In this document: positions 52,218 to 60,414 of the stretch, in pieces
Layout: the number at the start of each line of letters is the position of its first letter
How positions within the stretch are numbered: the first letter of the stretch is position 1
Source: Staphylococcus sp. IVB6214
GTDB lineage: Bacteria; Bacillota; Bacilli; Staphylococcales; Staphylococcaceae
Direction of reading: 5' to 3'
Assembly (NCBI RefSeq): GCF_025558585.1
Contig: NZ_CP094723.1
Span: 744,001-808,000, forward strand
DNA length: 64,000 nt
Position numbers and translations under genes: made by a program
The notes under the pieces: model-generated
Databases searched by the model: none
What the model was told of the DNA's origin: nothing
The model's input: only the letters and a program-made list of their open reading frames with translations

Positions 52218-52918
52218 ACATAGAAGTCATTGCAACAGGATCCAGTGGAAACTGCTACCGTTTGAATGACGGTAGTACGTCTCTACTAATCGAAACAGGT
52301 GTTAATTATCAAAAGGTACAAAAAGCTTTGAAATTTAAAACTAGAGACATTGCAGGCTGTCTCGTTACGCATGAACATGGCGACCATGCCAAATACACAA
52401 AACAATTTGTGGAAAACGGTGTGGAATGTTATGCGACATTAGGTACTTTAAATCAACTAGGTATTACTAGTCATAGATTACACGTAATAAAGGCTAAGAG
52501 AGCGTTTAAGTTAGGTTCATGGGAAATACTACCTTTTGAGATTGAACACGATGTAGCTGAGCCAGTGGGCTTTCTGATGAAGAGTGATAATGGCTATAAA
52601 GTCTTGTATGTGACAGATACAAAATACGTTAAGTACAAATTTACTGGGGTAACACACATGTTGCTTGAAGTGAATTATATATACGAAAAAATGCAAGAGA
52701 ACGTTAAAAATGGCACGATCCACCAAGCATTGGCAAACAGAATTATGGAGTCGCATTTTAGTTTGGAATATGCACTTCAATTTTTAAAAGCTAATGACTT
52801 ATCAAAGTTACAAGAAATACATTTGATTCATTTGAGTAGTAGCAATTCAAATGCACAAACAATAAAAGAAGAGGTACAACGTGTTAGTGGTGTACCTGTT
52901 TATGTAGGAGGTTTATAG
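52211..52918 (+). CDS. MBL-fold metallohydrolase (phage type)
   Basis: About 235 residues. The metal motif is VTHEHGDHAKY (H-x-H-x-D-H) and a later H in SHFSLEYALQFLKANDL. The conserved first strand, IATGSSGNCYRLNDG, lies upstream of the nearest standard start (TTG 52262). The only codon that would include it after the previous in-frame stop is ATT 52211, overlapping recT by seven bases. Either an ATT start is used or the N-terminal strand is lost. Common between recT and ssb in staphylococcal phages; presumed nuclease. Confidence 0.82.
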   Translation: MLNIEVIATGSSGNCYRLNDGSTSLLIETGVNYQKVQKALKFKTRDIAGCLVTHEHGDHAKYTKQFVENGVECYATLGTLNQLGITSHRLHVIKAKRAFKLGSWEILPFEIEHDVAEPVGFLMKSDNGYKVLYVTDTKYVKYKFTGVTHMLLEVNYIYEKMQENVKNGTIHQALANRIMESHFSLEYALQFLKANDLSKLQEIHLIHLSSSNSNAQTIKEEVQRVSGVPVYVGGL

Positions 52919-53389
52919 ATGATCAATAGAGTAGTTTTAACAGGGCGATTGACAAAAGACCCAGAAATGCGTATGACACAGTCTGGCGTACAAATAGCTA
53001 ATTTTACATTAGCAGTCAATCGTACATTCACAAATGCGCAAGGTGAACGTCAAGCAGACTTTATCAACTGCATAGCGTTCAAAAAAACAGCAGAGAACGT
53101 CAACAACTATCTACAAAAAGGTAATTTGACTGGTGTTGATGGTCGCTTACAGTCACGCAGTTACGAAAACCAAGAAGGCCGACGCGTCTATGTTACTGAA
53201 GTTGTTTGTGATAATGTTCAGTTTTTAGAGCCTAAAAACAGTGAGAACACGCAAACAAGTAACACATATCAATACAATCAGCCACCACAAACTAATAGCT
53301 ATCAACAAAAACAGCAACCAATTGGTGGTAATCCATTTGGCAATGCGAATGGCCCGATAGATATTAGTGATGATGACTTACCGTTCTAA
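52919..53389 (+). CDS. ssb: Single-stranded DNA-binding protein
   Basis: 156 residues: OB fold ([44 protein letters not shown]), Gln/Asn-rich linker, and the acidic tip DISDDDLPF that recruits partner proteins. AGGAGG upstream, starting directly after the MBL gene. Confidence 0.96.
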   Translation: MINRVVLTGRLTKDPEMRMTQSGVQIANFTLAVNRTFTNAQGERQADFINCIAFKKTAENVNNYLQKGNLTGVDGRLQSRSYENQEGRRVYVTEVVCDNVQFLEPKNSENTQTSNTYQYNQPPQTNSYQQKQQPIGGNPFGNANGPIDISDDDLPF

Positions 53390-53409
53390 AAATAGATAGG
53401 AGAGAAAAA

Positions 53410-53733
53410 ATGGAAGCGATTAAAAAATTAGAATCCGAAAAAGAAGTTCTGAATCTCCTCTTCGGATTACGTAACACTAAAATAACAGATTCTAACGTTG
53501 AATTAATCAGCACAAAAATTTATGAAAAGATGTTGGAACATCCTACAGCGGATGCGTGGAGCTTTTTTAGATTTGCGATTGCAAAAGAAAATATATTGTT
53601 AGGTAACTTAATCAATGTGAACGAAAGGAATCTGGAATCGGTAATTCTTCGAAAGTATCGAGAAGACGCTCGAAAAACTCGTAAAGCTTTACTTGGTTAT
53701 TGTGAGATGGAGCCTCTTTACACACCTGAATAA
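53410..53733 (+). CDS. Small early protein
   Basis: 107 residues, helical and charged (MEAIKKLESEKEVLNLLFG); no domain recognised. TAGGAGAG upstream; between ssb and the replication initiator. Confidence 0.6.
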   Translation: MEAIKKLESEKEVLNLLFGLRNTKITDSNVELISTKIYEKMLEHPTADAWSFFRFAIAKENILLGNLINVNERNLESVILRKYREDARKTRKALLGYCEMEPLYTPE

Positions 53734-53734
53734 A

Positions 53735-53989
53735 TTATTGTGATTTCAAAGAAAATTCTAAATACTTTTCATAGCCTCTATAACTAATAATCTTTTCATG
53801 CATTATTGTTATTGAAGCTGATAGATGTTTAAGAGTAGTTAAGTAATGATTGTATTCATTTTGCTCAGTTACTGAACAAAGTGAATAAGCTATTGCAAAA
53901 GCATTCAGAAAGATTATACCAGAAAGGAGAATGCAATAATGGCAACCTTTAGAACAATAAAAGAAAGTGGCGACTTCGTCACGGTACAC
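53735..53989 (-). pseudogene. Decayed minus-strand cargo gene D
   Basis: A frame of 84 codons is open, but its first 28 codons run back through the start of the plus-strand initiator and have no ribosome site. The minus-strand promoter TGGTATAAT (53920-53913) sits in the spacer exactly as for the three intact minus-strand cargo genes. The frame behind it (NAFAIAYSLCSVTEQNEYN, then a helical part) lacks a start codon and ribosome site. Confidence 0.35.
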
Positions 53990-54718
53990 AAAAACTTTAT
54001 TTATGACTCCAATTTAAGCGCTAAAGCAAAAGGTATATTACTGTATTTCCTTAGTAGACCAGATAATTGGCAGATATACACATCTGAAGTAGTTAAACAT
54101 ATGAATGATGGACAAAAATCAATCAACAGTGGCATTCAAGAACTTATGGCAAATAAATATGTGCATAGAATTCAAAAACGCACTAAAGCTGGAGTGTTTA
54201 GTGGTTATGAATATCATGTTTATGAGAAACCAACCGAAATGCCATTTTCGGCAAACGGATTTTCGGCAAACGGATTTTCGGCAAACGGGTTTTCGGCAAA
54301 CGGAAAATCGGAAAACCGAAAAGGGCAAACTACTAATAATAATAGAACTTATAATGATTTAAATAAAAATGATGGTACTTATAATGACGAGAATATATTG
54401 TCTCCTTCGTCGACTGCGTACCCTTACCGTGATGTAATTAATTATCTTAACCAACAGACAGATAAGCACTACAAATCTACGACTAAGAAAAACCAAACAG
54501 TCATACGTGCAAGAACTGATGAAGGTTTTAAACTAGACGACTTTAAGAAGGTTATTGATAACAAAGTAGCCGAATGGAAAGGCACAGATATGGAGAAGTA
54601 CCTACGCCCTGAAACGCTATTCGGTACAAAATTTGAGGGTTACCTTAATCAAGAATTACAACCGAGTGGCATGGATCAACTAGAAAGAATGAAGTACGAC
54701 GAAAGTTACTGGGATTGA
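53939..54718 (+). CDS. Phage replication initiator (winged-helix, conserved phage C-terminal domain)
   Basis: 259 residues. N-terminal winged helix (LSAKAKGILLYFLSRPDNWQIYTSEVVKHM), a linker with four tandem FSANG repeats, and a C-terminal domain (VINYLNQQTDKHYKSTTKKN, LFGTKFEGYLNQ) of the phage replisome-organiser type. The repeats are DNA iterons as well as protein. DnaC-like loader follows. GAAAGGAGAATGCAATA upstream. Confidence 0.88.
   Translation: MATFRTIKESGDFVTVHKNFIYDSNLSAKAKGILLYFLSRPDNWQIYTSEVVKHMNDGQKSINSGIQELMANKYVHRIQKRTKAGVFSGYEYHVYEKPTEMPFSANGFSANGFSANGFSANGKSENRKGQTTNNNRTYNDLNKNDGTYNDENILSPSSTAYPYRDVINYLNQQTDKHYKSTTKKNQTVIRARTDEGFKLDDFKKVIDNKVAEWKGTDMEKYLRPETLFGTKFEGYLNQELQPSGMDQLERMKYDESYWD
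54245..54319 (+). other. Predicted phage replication origin (iterons inside the initiator gene)
   Basis: Four direct 15-base repeats of TTTTCGGCAAACGGA (54245-54304, third copy ending in G), followed by a palindrome TCGGAAAACCGA (54308-54319) and AT-rich sequence. Iterons within the initiator gene are the lambda-O-type origin plan. Confidence 0.7.
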
Positions 54719-54727
54719 GGTGATTAG

Positions 54728-55498
54728 ATGCAATCAATGGGAAGTCTAGCACGTAATATCAAACCTAATCGAAACATTGTAGAAGAAGAACATAACCTTA
54801 AATGTGAAAGATGTGGCAACATCTATGACTATTACAAGTTTAGCAACGGTCAAGTGTTCAAGCATGGTTGTGATTGCAAAATGATTGAAGCAGGTAAAGA
54901 AGCTGAGAAAAAACGTAAACAACAGGCAATCAACAATATATTTAATCAGTCTAATGTGAATGCATCTTTAAAAGATGCAACGGTCAACAACTACCAGCCT
55001 CAAAATGAAGCACAAGATAAAGCGAAAAAGACGGCAGTTGAATATGTAAAGTCGTTTTCAGTTAAACAACCTAAATCACTAATTTTACAAGGGTCTTATG
55101 GTACAGGTAAATCACATCTAGCATATGCAATAGCTAAGGCGATTAAAAATCAAGGATACTCAGTTGCGTTTATGCATATACCGATGTTAATGGATCGTAT
55201 CAAAGCGACTTACAACAAAAATGCGGGTGAGACGACAGATGAGCTTGTAAATCTTTTGAGCAATATTGATTTACTTGTACTTGACGACATGGGAGTAGAG
55301 AATACCGAACATACATTAAACAAGCTATTTAGCATTGTGGACAATCGTGTTGGTAAGAATAACATATTCACCACGAATTTTAGCAATAAAGAGTTAAATC
55401 AGAATGTGAGTTGGCAACGTATCAATTCTAGAATGAAGCATAATGCTAGGACTGTAAAAGTAATTGGTGATGATTATAGGGAGCGTGGGGCCTGGTGA
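54728..55498 (+). CDS. DnaC/IstB-like helicase loader
   Basis: 256 residues. N-terminal zinc-binding cysteines (CERCGN, then CDC), followed by an AAA+ domain with Walker A GSYGTGKSHLAYA and Walker B LLVLDDMG and a sensor region TTNFSNKEL. Loads the replicative helicase at the origin set by the upstream initiator. Ends four bases into the next gene. Confidence 0.9.
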   Translation: MQSMGSLARNIKPNRNIVEEEHNLKCERCGNIYDYYKFSNGQVFKHGCDCKMIEAGKEAEKKRKQQAINNIFNQSNVNASLKDATVNNYQPQNEAQDKAKKTAVEYVKSFSVKQPKSLILQGSYGTGKSHLAYAIAKAIKNQGYSVAFMHIPMLMDRIKATYNKNAGETTDELVNLLSNIDLLVLDDMGVENTEHTLNKLFSIVDNRVGKNNIFTTNFSNKELNQNVSWQRINSRMKHNARTVKVIGDDYRERGAW

Positions 55499-55659
55499 CA
55501 ATCGAAAATATCAAACAAATTTTAGAATGTAGCGATATATACGCCCAGAAACTCATAGAGTACGCTCAGGGCGACGAAAAAGAGCTGGTTAATATAATTA
55601 GTCAGAAATTGGAAGAACGTCGTACACGACCCGCCGTGACGTTTTACGGAGTGGTTTAA
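55495..55659 (+). CDS. Small protein of unknown function
   Basis: 54 residues, GTG start overlapping the DnaC stop (GTGA). Helical, MTIENIKQILECSDIYAQK at the start. Coupled translation makes it credible though it is short. Confidence 0.55.
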   Translation: MTIENIKQILECSDIYAQKLIEYAQGDEKELVNIISQKLEERRTRPAVTFYGVV

Positions 55660-55869
55660 ATGATGTGCAAAGAAATCATGCTTTATGATGCGAACGGCAA
55701 TGCAGTTGGATCGTACGTCAAATTATTTGGTAATCGCTTTAGAGTTTATGGTCTACAAAACTCATTTGGGTTCAGCGAATATATATTAAGCGCAACAGAA
55801 TTTGAGCGAGTCAAACAAAAATACAATATAGCACCAAAAAGTCAAACGACAATTTTTGATTTTATTTAA
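55660..55869 (+). CDS. Small phage protein
   Basis: 69 residues, beta-rich (VGSYVKLFGNRFRVYGLQN). Starts directly after the previous stop with GGAGTGG upstream. Function unknown. Confidence 0.6.
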   Translation: MMCKEIMLYDANGNAVGSYVKLFGNRFRVYGLQNSFGFSEYILSATEFERVKQKYNIAPKSQTTIFDFI

Positions 55870-55879
55870 GGAGGGGCAT

Positions 55880-56305
55880 ATGAAAGAGACGAGAATCGAA
55901 ATCTTTTATAAAGACGAAAAACACTTAAACAAACCAATGGCTTCTCCACGTCCTCGTTTTACTAGAGCAGGACGGTTTGTCAGAACGTATATGCCTGACA
56001 GTTACACAAAGCATAAACACTTTATAGCAGAGCAAATGCCTGATTTACAGATTGAGACCCCTATTAAATTGACGGTAGAGCTTTACTTCCCACCATTGCG
56101 AAGTTGGTCTGAAAAACGATTGAGAGAAAGGTTGTTTTCATATAAGCGCACTAAACCAGACCTAGATAACTTACTTAAAACTGTATTAGATGCAGGTAAC
56201 GGTAAGTTGTGGAAAGACGATAATCAAATTGTGGAAATCAGAACATTCAAAAAATACGAAAGTATACCACGAACAGTCATAATCATCGAAGAATTGGAGG
56301 GATAA
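55880..56305 (+). CDS. RusA-family Holliday junction resolvase
   Basis: 141 residues from ATG 55880 after AAGGAGGGGCAT. Family motifs: MASPRPRFT near the start and KPDLDNLLKTVLDAGNG with WKDDNQIVE, holding the catalytic Asp residues. Resolves recombination intermediates made by the RecT pathway. Confidence 0.92.
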   Translation: MKETRIEIFYKDEKHLNKPMASPRPRFTRAGRFVRTYMPDSYTKHKHFIAEQMPDLQIETPIKLTVELYFPPLRSWSEKRLRERLFSYKRTKPDLDNLLKTVLDAGNGKLWKDDNQIVEIRTFKKYESIPRTVIIIEELEG

Positions 56306-56306
56306 C

Positions 56307-56987
56307 ATGGAACTGCCGGTAATTAAAAATGATAAATCAAGAAAATATAAATATAGAAAACAAGAGATTAGCGTGAATCAGCTGGCAGCAATTACAGGGT
56401 TGGGTACACCTTTAATTAGACATAAGTTGAGAAACGGCGTGCCTGTTGGGGATATTTTGAACCAACGCCCAAGATTAAAACTTACCAAAGCCCAAACGCT
56501 AAAGAAAGATACCCTTAAGTTAACGACTCAGACAATTGAGAGTCGATTAAATAACGGTTGGGATATGGATTTAGCACTGAGTCTAAGTAAAAAATATGTA
56601 GGTCCCGCAGACAATATTGTCTATAAAACAGAAGCGGGGGGGATTGATATTGAGATCCCTTATACAAAGCTATTGGAGTTAGAAGAAATGGGGATTACGG
56701 CTAGAACTATTTGTGTGAGAGTAGGTAAAGGTATGTCGCTGGACGATGCGATGCACACACCCTTAGAAGGTTTAAATACTAATTTTGAATATGCGCAAAG
56801 CATTGAAGAATTGAAGTGCGCCGAAGCTTTAAGACGATATAGAGAAGAAAAAGCGCAAGAGAAAATGAATAGAATCAAAGGCATACCACAACAAGTAAAG
56901 TTGAGCCACTACGGTAGATACCTAATGGATCAACCACTTATAGCACGTGTGAAGACTGATATGTACGGTAACACACAACTAATTTAA
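56307..56987 (+). CDS. Phage protein with three repeated HTH-like segments
   Basis: 226 residues. Three similar segments recur: TGLGTPLIRHKLRNGVPVGDIL, TIESRLNNGWDMDLAL (about residue 78) and ITARTICVRVGKGMSLDDAM (about 130). Each looks like a turn followed by Gly-Trp/Gly-Met and a helix, as in staphylococcal phage proteins that bind DNA. Function unknown. Confidence 0.6.
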   Translation: MELPVIKNDKSRKYKYRKQEISVNQLAAITGLGTPLIRHKLRNGVPVGDILNQRPRLKLTKAQTLKKDTLKLTTQTIESRLNNGWDMDLALSLSKKYVGPADNIVYKTEAGGIDIEIPYTKLLELEEMGITARTICVRVGKGMSLDDAMHTPLEGLNTNFEYAQSIEELKCAEALRRYREEKAQEKMNRIKGIPQQVKLSHYGRYLMDQPLIARVKTDMYGNTQLI

Positions 56988-57000
56988 AGGAGTGATGGAT

Positions 57001-57408
57001 ATGCACGGATTGAAAATCGGAAATAAAGTAAAGGTTAATGTTAAAAACGGCTTCATGGTTGGAGAGATTGTAAACTTGTATCCTGAGACATTTTTGATAC
57101 GTACGGATGAGAAGTTCTCAGCGTACGTTCCATATAGTTCAGAATGGGAAAAGATTCCATCCAGTAAAAAACTAGAAAATAAGAAGCGCCCTAAGCATTA
57201 CGGAGATGCTGAATTTGATCTAATTGATTATTGGTGTGCACGATACTCAAAAGAAGAGTTGCGTGGGGCATTTAAATCTCAATTATCAAAATACGCTGAC
57301 CGATTAGGTTACAAAGATGATGAGATCGATGAACTAGACAAGATTATAGATTATTCAACACGTTATCGTGATCACTTAAAAAAGGTGGCTGAAACAAATG
57401 AGAAGTAA
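57001..57408 (+). CDS. DUF3310 protein with N-terminal SH3-like domain
   Basis: 135 residues from ATG 57001 (eight bases after AAGGAG; an ATG at 56995 is too close). N-terminal beta-barrel-like segment (LKIGNKVKVNVKNGFMVGEI), then the DUF3310 motif: RPKHYG, DLIDYWCARYSKEELRGA, KYADRLGYKDDEIDELDKII. DUF3310 proteins of phages are sometimes called nucleotide-kinase-like; the activity is unproven. Confidence 0.8.
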   Translation: MHGLKIGNKVKVNVKNGFMVGEIVNLYPETFLIRTDEKFSAYVPYSSEWEKIPSSKKLENKKRPKHYGDAEFDLIDYWCARYSKEELRGAFKSQLSKYADRLGYKDDEIDELDKIIDYSTRYRDHLKKVAETNEK

Positions 57409-57613
57409 TTATTCATCGGTAAGTAGTTACCGTTTATATGATAGAGAAGGTCATCCAGCGTTGTTAGTTATACCAGCAAAGGGACGGGTAAATGTCATAG
57501 GTTATGGTTCGTATATTAAACACAATGGTCTATATATTGAGGGAAAATTCGAGAGATTTAAAAATAAACACGACTTATACACAGCGGAAGAGTTGGAGCA
57601 GTACAATGCGTGA
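57398..57613 (+). CDS. Small phage protein
   Basis: 71 residues, beta-rich (LYDREGHPALLVIPAKGRV). Overlaps both neighbours by a few bases, typical of a tight phage operon. Function unknown. Confidence 0.6.
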   Translation: MRSNYSSVSSYRLYDREGHPALLVIPAKGRVNVIGYGSYIKHNGLYIEGKFERFKNKHDLYTAEELEQYNA

Positions 57614-57821
57614 TTTAACTAATAACGTAAAACAACGCTATCGTGTAAATACAACAGGCAAAACGCCGACAGAAATTAATCAGGAGTTACGCAAACGTGG
57701 CGTAAAAGGTTTTGTCGTAAACGTAAATCACAATCGCGTAACGATGTTAGTAGACAGACGCGATGTAAAACGGAATAAGGAGTGTATGAGATGTCTAACG
57801 AGTACAGAGACGTGCAAATAG
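57606..57821 (+). CDS. Small basic phage protein
   Basis: 71 residues from ATG 57606; very basic in the second half (RRDVKRNKECMRC), with two pairs of cysteines near the end. Overlaps the previous gene by eight bases. Possibly binds nucleic acid. Confidence 0.55.
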   Translation: MRDLTNNVKQRYRVNTTGKTPTEINQELRKRGVKGFVVNVNHNRVTMLVDRRDVKRNKECMRCLTSTETCK

Positions 57822-57970
57822 TAAAGCATGCACTGCAATATTATATAAACCGTCCGAATGCTAGTGAACTAGATTTGAAACGTGAGCAAAAAGTTTTGGA
57901 TAAGGTAACTAATCAAGTAAAGGATATGCAAGAAAATTGGGATATAAAAAACAAGGAGGAACGAAAATGA
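57791..57970 (+). CDS. Small helical phage protein
   Basis: 59 residues from ATG 57791, eight bases after AAGGAG. Helical and charged (MSNEYRDVQIVKHALQYYI). Overlaps both neighbours. Confidence 0.6.
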   Translation: MSNEYRDVQIVKHALQYYINRPNASELDLKREQKVLDKVTNQVKDMQENWDIKNKEERK

Positions 57971-58215
57971 TTAAAATTTATAAAAATGAGAACGAGGAAC
58001 TAGAATGCCATGTGAAATATGCGGGGTATGATTTTAAATTTCAATGTATTAAAAATGGTTTTGGCGCTACTTTTGAGGGGAGCAATTCAACAGAGTATCT
58101 GGAATTCGAAAGTTATATCGATGAAGATGGTGAAATATTGGATAATTTACAAGATGTAATGTACCACATTGCTTCTGTATGCAACTGGAGAGAAAGCTTT
58201 GGGGAGGAACGATGA
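57967..58215 (+). CDS. Small acidic phage protein
   Basis: 82 residues from ATG 57967 after AAGGAGGAACG. Beta-rich and acidic (YAGYDFKFQCIKNGFGATF). Overlaps the preceding stop by four bases. Confidence 0.6.
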   Translation: MIKIYKNENEELECHVKYAGYDFKFQCIKNGFGATFEGSNSTEYLEFESYIDEDGEILDNLQDVMYHIASVCNWRESFGEER

Positions 58216-58538
58216 TGAAGATTAAAGTTAAAAAAGAAATGAACTTACACGAATTAATCAAATGGGCGTGGGAGAACAGTATTAAGCATAAGGAGTTTAC
58301 TGGAAGTAGAAACGGAATAGTGGAATTTGACTTTAGAGGATGGGTGCGGACTGATTTAATAGAACCTGACGAAATTTTTGAAGTAGAGGTTGAGGAAGAA
58401 ATTACGGAGGAGACTGTATTATCTTGCTTGGTATACGAGTTTTATATTCATCTTACTGCGAATGATGAAGTGGATGAAAGCTTCAGTATGTTAGATCAAT
58501 TCGACTTAAATAGTATCAAACCAGAGGTGAGTGAGTAA
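58215..58538 (+). CDS. Conserved small phage protein
   Basis: 107 residues from ATG 58215, seven bases after GGGGAGG. MKIKVKKEMNLHELIKWAWEN is a start seen in many staphylococcal phages; the rest is acidic (FEVEVEEEITEETVL). Function unknown. Confidence 0.65.
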   Translation: MKIKVKKEMNLHELIKWAWENSIKHKEFTGSRNGIVEFDFRGWVRTDLIEPDEIFEVEVEEEITEETVLSCLVYEFYIHLTANDEVDESFSMLDQFDLNSIKPEVSE

Positions 58539-58723
58539 TGTTTAAAGTGATATTTAGAACAAATCTAAAAGAGATTATTGTGACACCTTTTAACTACGAT
58601 TTACCGAGGGATTTTCCATCTAAACAAGCGACAGCAGAATTTATAGAGTACTTAGAGTCTAAGTATAAATCGTACAGAATTATAACCATGCCAGGCAATA
58701 CAGAGGTTGAGTTTATAGATTAA
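58538..58723 (+). CDS. Small phage protein
   Basis: 61 residues, MFKVIFRTNLKEIIVTPFN at the start. Start overlaps the previous stop by one base (TAATG). Function unknown. Confidence 0.6.
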   Translation: MFKVIFRTNLKEIIVTPFNYDLPRDFPSKQATAEFIEYLESKYKSYRIITMPGNTEVEFID

Positions 58724-58738
58724 TCAGGGAGGTAAGTG

Positions 58739-59164
58739 ATGACCGATATTAAAGCTGGTACTTTCAGATATATTGAAAGTGAGATATACAATTTAGAAGC
58801 TACAAAGAGAGAGATTAAACGATTGCGTTTAGAGATACTCAATCCAACAAAGAGCGAAGATGAGAATGTAGTCTACGGTCCGCTTCAATCCGGAGAACCA
58901 ACACGTACTACAGAGATTATGGCAACAAGGCTTATGACAAATAAGATGTTGCGTAACATGGAGGAAATGGTGCAAGCCATTGAACATGCGTATAGTAAGT
59001 TACCTGACGATCACAAGAGAGTCGTACAACTAAAGTATTGGTCACCTAACCGAAAAATGAAGATGGAACATATTGCATATGAATGTCACATGCATCGTAA
59101 CACCGCAGGTAAAATACGCAAGAACTTTGTGAAAGCTGTTGCTTTAGAGGTCGGTATGAAATAG
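58739..59164 (+). CDS. rinA: RinA-family late transcription activator
   Basis: 141 residues from ATG 58739, six bases after GGGAGG. N-terminal helical part and C-terminal helix-turn-helix of sigma-like type (YSKLPDDHKRVVQLKYW, HIAYECHMHRNTAGKIRKNFV). RinA-type proteins switch on the packaging and structural genes that begin just downstream. Ends the early operon; terminator at 59279. Confidence 0.88.
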   Translation: MTDIKAGTFRYIESEIYNLEATKREIKRLRLEILNPTKSEDENVVYGPLQSGEPTRTTEIMATRLMTNKMLRNMEEMVQAIEHAYSKLPDDHKRVVQLKYWSPNRKMKMEHIAYECHMHRNTAGKIRKNFVKAVALEVGMK

Positions 59165-59278
59165 CGATGTGCATCCAGTGTGCATAGAGCGTATTATTTC
59201 GTGATATTATGGTAGTGTGCAAGAAAAGCGCATGTCATCTCTTGATCCTTAATCGTATATTCATTCTCTACATTCTTT
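59165..59278 (+). other. Intergenic stretch likely to hold the RinA-controlled late promoter
   Basis: No gene. Contains the near-repeats GTGTGCATAGAG and GTGTGCAAGAAA about 40 bases apart (59178 and 59216), which could be activator half sites. The promoter itself cannot be fixed by eye. Confidence 0.35.
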
Positions 59279-59306
59279 AGACATCACATGTAGTGGTGTC
59301 TTTTTG
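59279..59306 (+). terminator. Terminator between rinA and hicAB
   Basis: AGACATCAC pairs with GTGGTGTCT around ATGTA and is followed by five T. Confidence 0.85.
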
Positions 59307-59332
59307 TATTAAACCATTCCCTCGCTTTTAGA

Positions 59333-59350
59333 CATATGTTATAATATATG
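59333..59350 (+). promoter_or_regulatory. hicAB promoter with palindrome
   Basis: TGTTATAAT (59337-59345) is an extended -10; CATATGTTATAATATATG around it is an imperfect palindrome and could be the HicB operator. Confidence 0.55.
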
Positions 59351-59366
59351 TAGGAGGTAAATCAAG

Positions 59367-59552
59367 ATGAGCTCATCAAAAGAAGTTATTAAAAAGATTG
59401 AGCAAGACGGATGGTATCTTGTACGAGTGGTCGGTAGCCACCATCATTATAAACATCCAACACGCAAAGGCAAAGTCACTGTTCCGCATCCGAAGAAAGA
59501 TTTACCACGTGGAACAGAGCGCTCAATCTTGAAGCAAGCAGGACTGTTATAG
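59367..59552 (+). CDS. hicA: HicA mRNA interferase toxin
   Basis: 61 residues, the full small dsRBD-like HicA fold: KKIEQDGWYLVRVVGSHHHY with the catalytic His region, KGKVTVPHPKKDLPRGT and ILKQAGL. Cleaves mRNA when free of HicB. AGGAGGTAAATCAAG upstream; own promoter. Confidence 0.93.
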   Translation: MSSSKEVIKKIEQDGWYLVRVVGSHHHYKHPTRKGKVTVPHPKKDLPRGTERSILKQAGLL

Positions 59553-59586
59553 TCCTCTTGCATCTTCTTGATTTGGAGGGATAAAT

Positions 59587-59982
59587 ATGAGATATCATTT
59601 CTATGCAGTATTACAGCAAGAAGGTAATGACTATAATGTGTACTTTCCAGACTTACCAGGTGCTATAACATTTGGCAATGACATTGAGGACGCTGTGTTT
59701 ATGGCACAGGATGCGTTAGAAGGTCACTTGCTAGTGATGGAAGATGACGGTGATGATATACCTACGCCATCTGAATATAAGGAACTCGTCAATAAACTAG
59801 AAGTTAACGAGCAGTTACAATTAGTCGCTGTCGATACTAAACTCGTCAGGATAAAAGAAGAGAACAAGACTGTCAATAAGATGGTCACATTGCCGCAGTA
59901 CATGGTAGTATTGGGTAAACAGAAAGGTATTAACTTTAGTCAGACATTACAGAGAGCATTGAAAGAAGAATTAAACATATAA
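59587..59982 (+). CDS. hicB: HicB antitoxin
   Basis: 131 residues. N-terminal partial RNase-H-like domain (YHFYAVLQQEGNDYNVYFPDLPG, DAVFMAQDALEG) that blocks HicA, and a C-terminal ribbon-helix-helix or HTH segment (VTLPQYMVVLGKQKGINFSQTLQRALKEEL) for autoregulation. Follows hicA by 34 bases. Confidence 0.93.
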   Translation: MRYHFYAVLQQEGNDYNVYFPDLPGAITFGNDIEDAVFMAQDALEGHLLVMEDDGDDIPTPSEYKELVNKLEVNEQLQLVAVDTKLVRIKEENKTVNKMVTLPQYMVVLGKQKGINFSQTLQRALKEELNI

Positions 59983-60010
59983 GATTGTTTTAGCAACATG
60001 TACTCTATTG

Positions 60011-60045
60011 AGACATCACACATTAATTTGTGCGGTGTCTTTTTA
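60011..60045 (+). terminator. Terminator after hicAB
   Basis: AGACATCACACA pairs with TGTGCGGTGTCT with two A-C mismatches, followed by five T. It resembles the one before hicA (AGACATCAC...GTGTCT). Confidence 0.75.
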
Positions 60046-60093
60046 TATACGATGAAAGGAGATGAAGCGTGATGACAACTGCTTCATATATTT

Positions 60094-60414
60094 ATGACAA
60101 GACATGACAATGTTCATAAGAATGGGAGATACACTTATGAGTACGACTGGTTCTATCGATCTAAAGCATGGAGAAAGATTCGAGAGGTTGCATTAGATAG
60201 AGATAATCATCTATGCCAAAAATGTTTAGAAGATGGAAAGATAACAGATGCAAAAATTGTCCACCATATAGTTTATGTCGACCAAGATTTCAATAAAGCT
60301 TTGAATCTAGACAATTTAATGTCAGTTTGTCAAAAATGCCACAATCAAATACACGCTAAAGATGCGAACTTTAATAATAAAAACAAATATAAAGTTCGTA
60401 TTTTGGAGATTTAA
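60094..60414 (+). CDS. HNH endonuclease next to terminase
   Basis: 106 residues: YDWFYRSKAWRKIREVALDRDNHLCQKC, then VHHIVYV, DNLMSVCQKCHNQIHA with the H-N-H residues and two CxxC pairs. In HK97-like cos phages this protein works with the terminase in cos cutting. The ATG at 60094 has no ribosome site of its own. A good one precedes a 12-codon ORF starting at 60072 (ATGACAACTGC...TGA) that overlaps it, so translation is probably coupled, or the N-terminus has shifted frame. Confidence 0.88.
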   Translation: MTRHDNVHKNGRYTYEYDWFYRSKAWRKIREVALDRDNHLCQKCLEDGKITDAKIVHHIVYVDQDFNKALNLDNLMSVCQKCHNQIHAKDANFNNKNKYKVRILEI

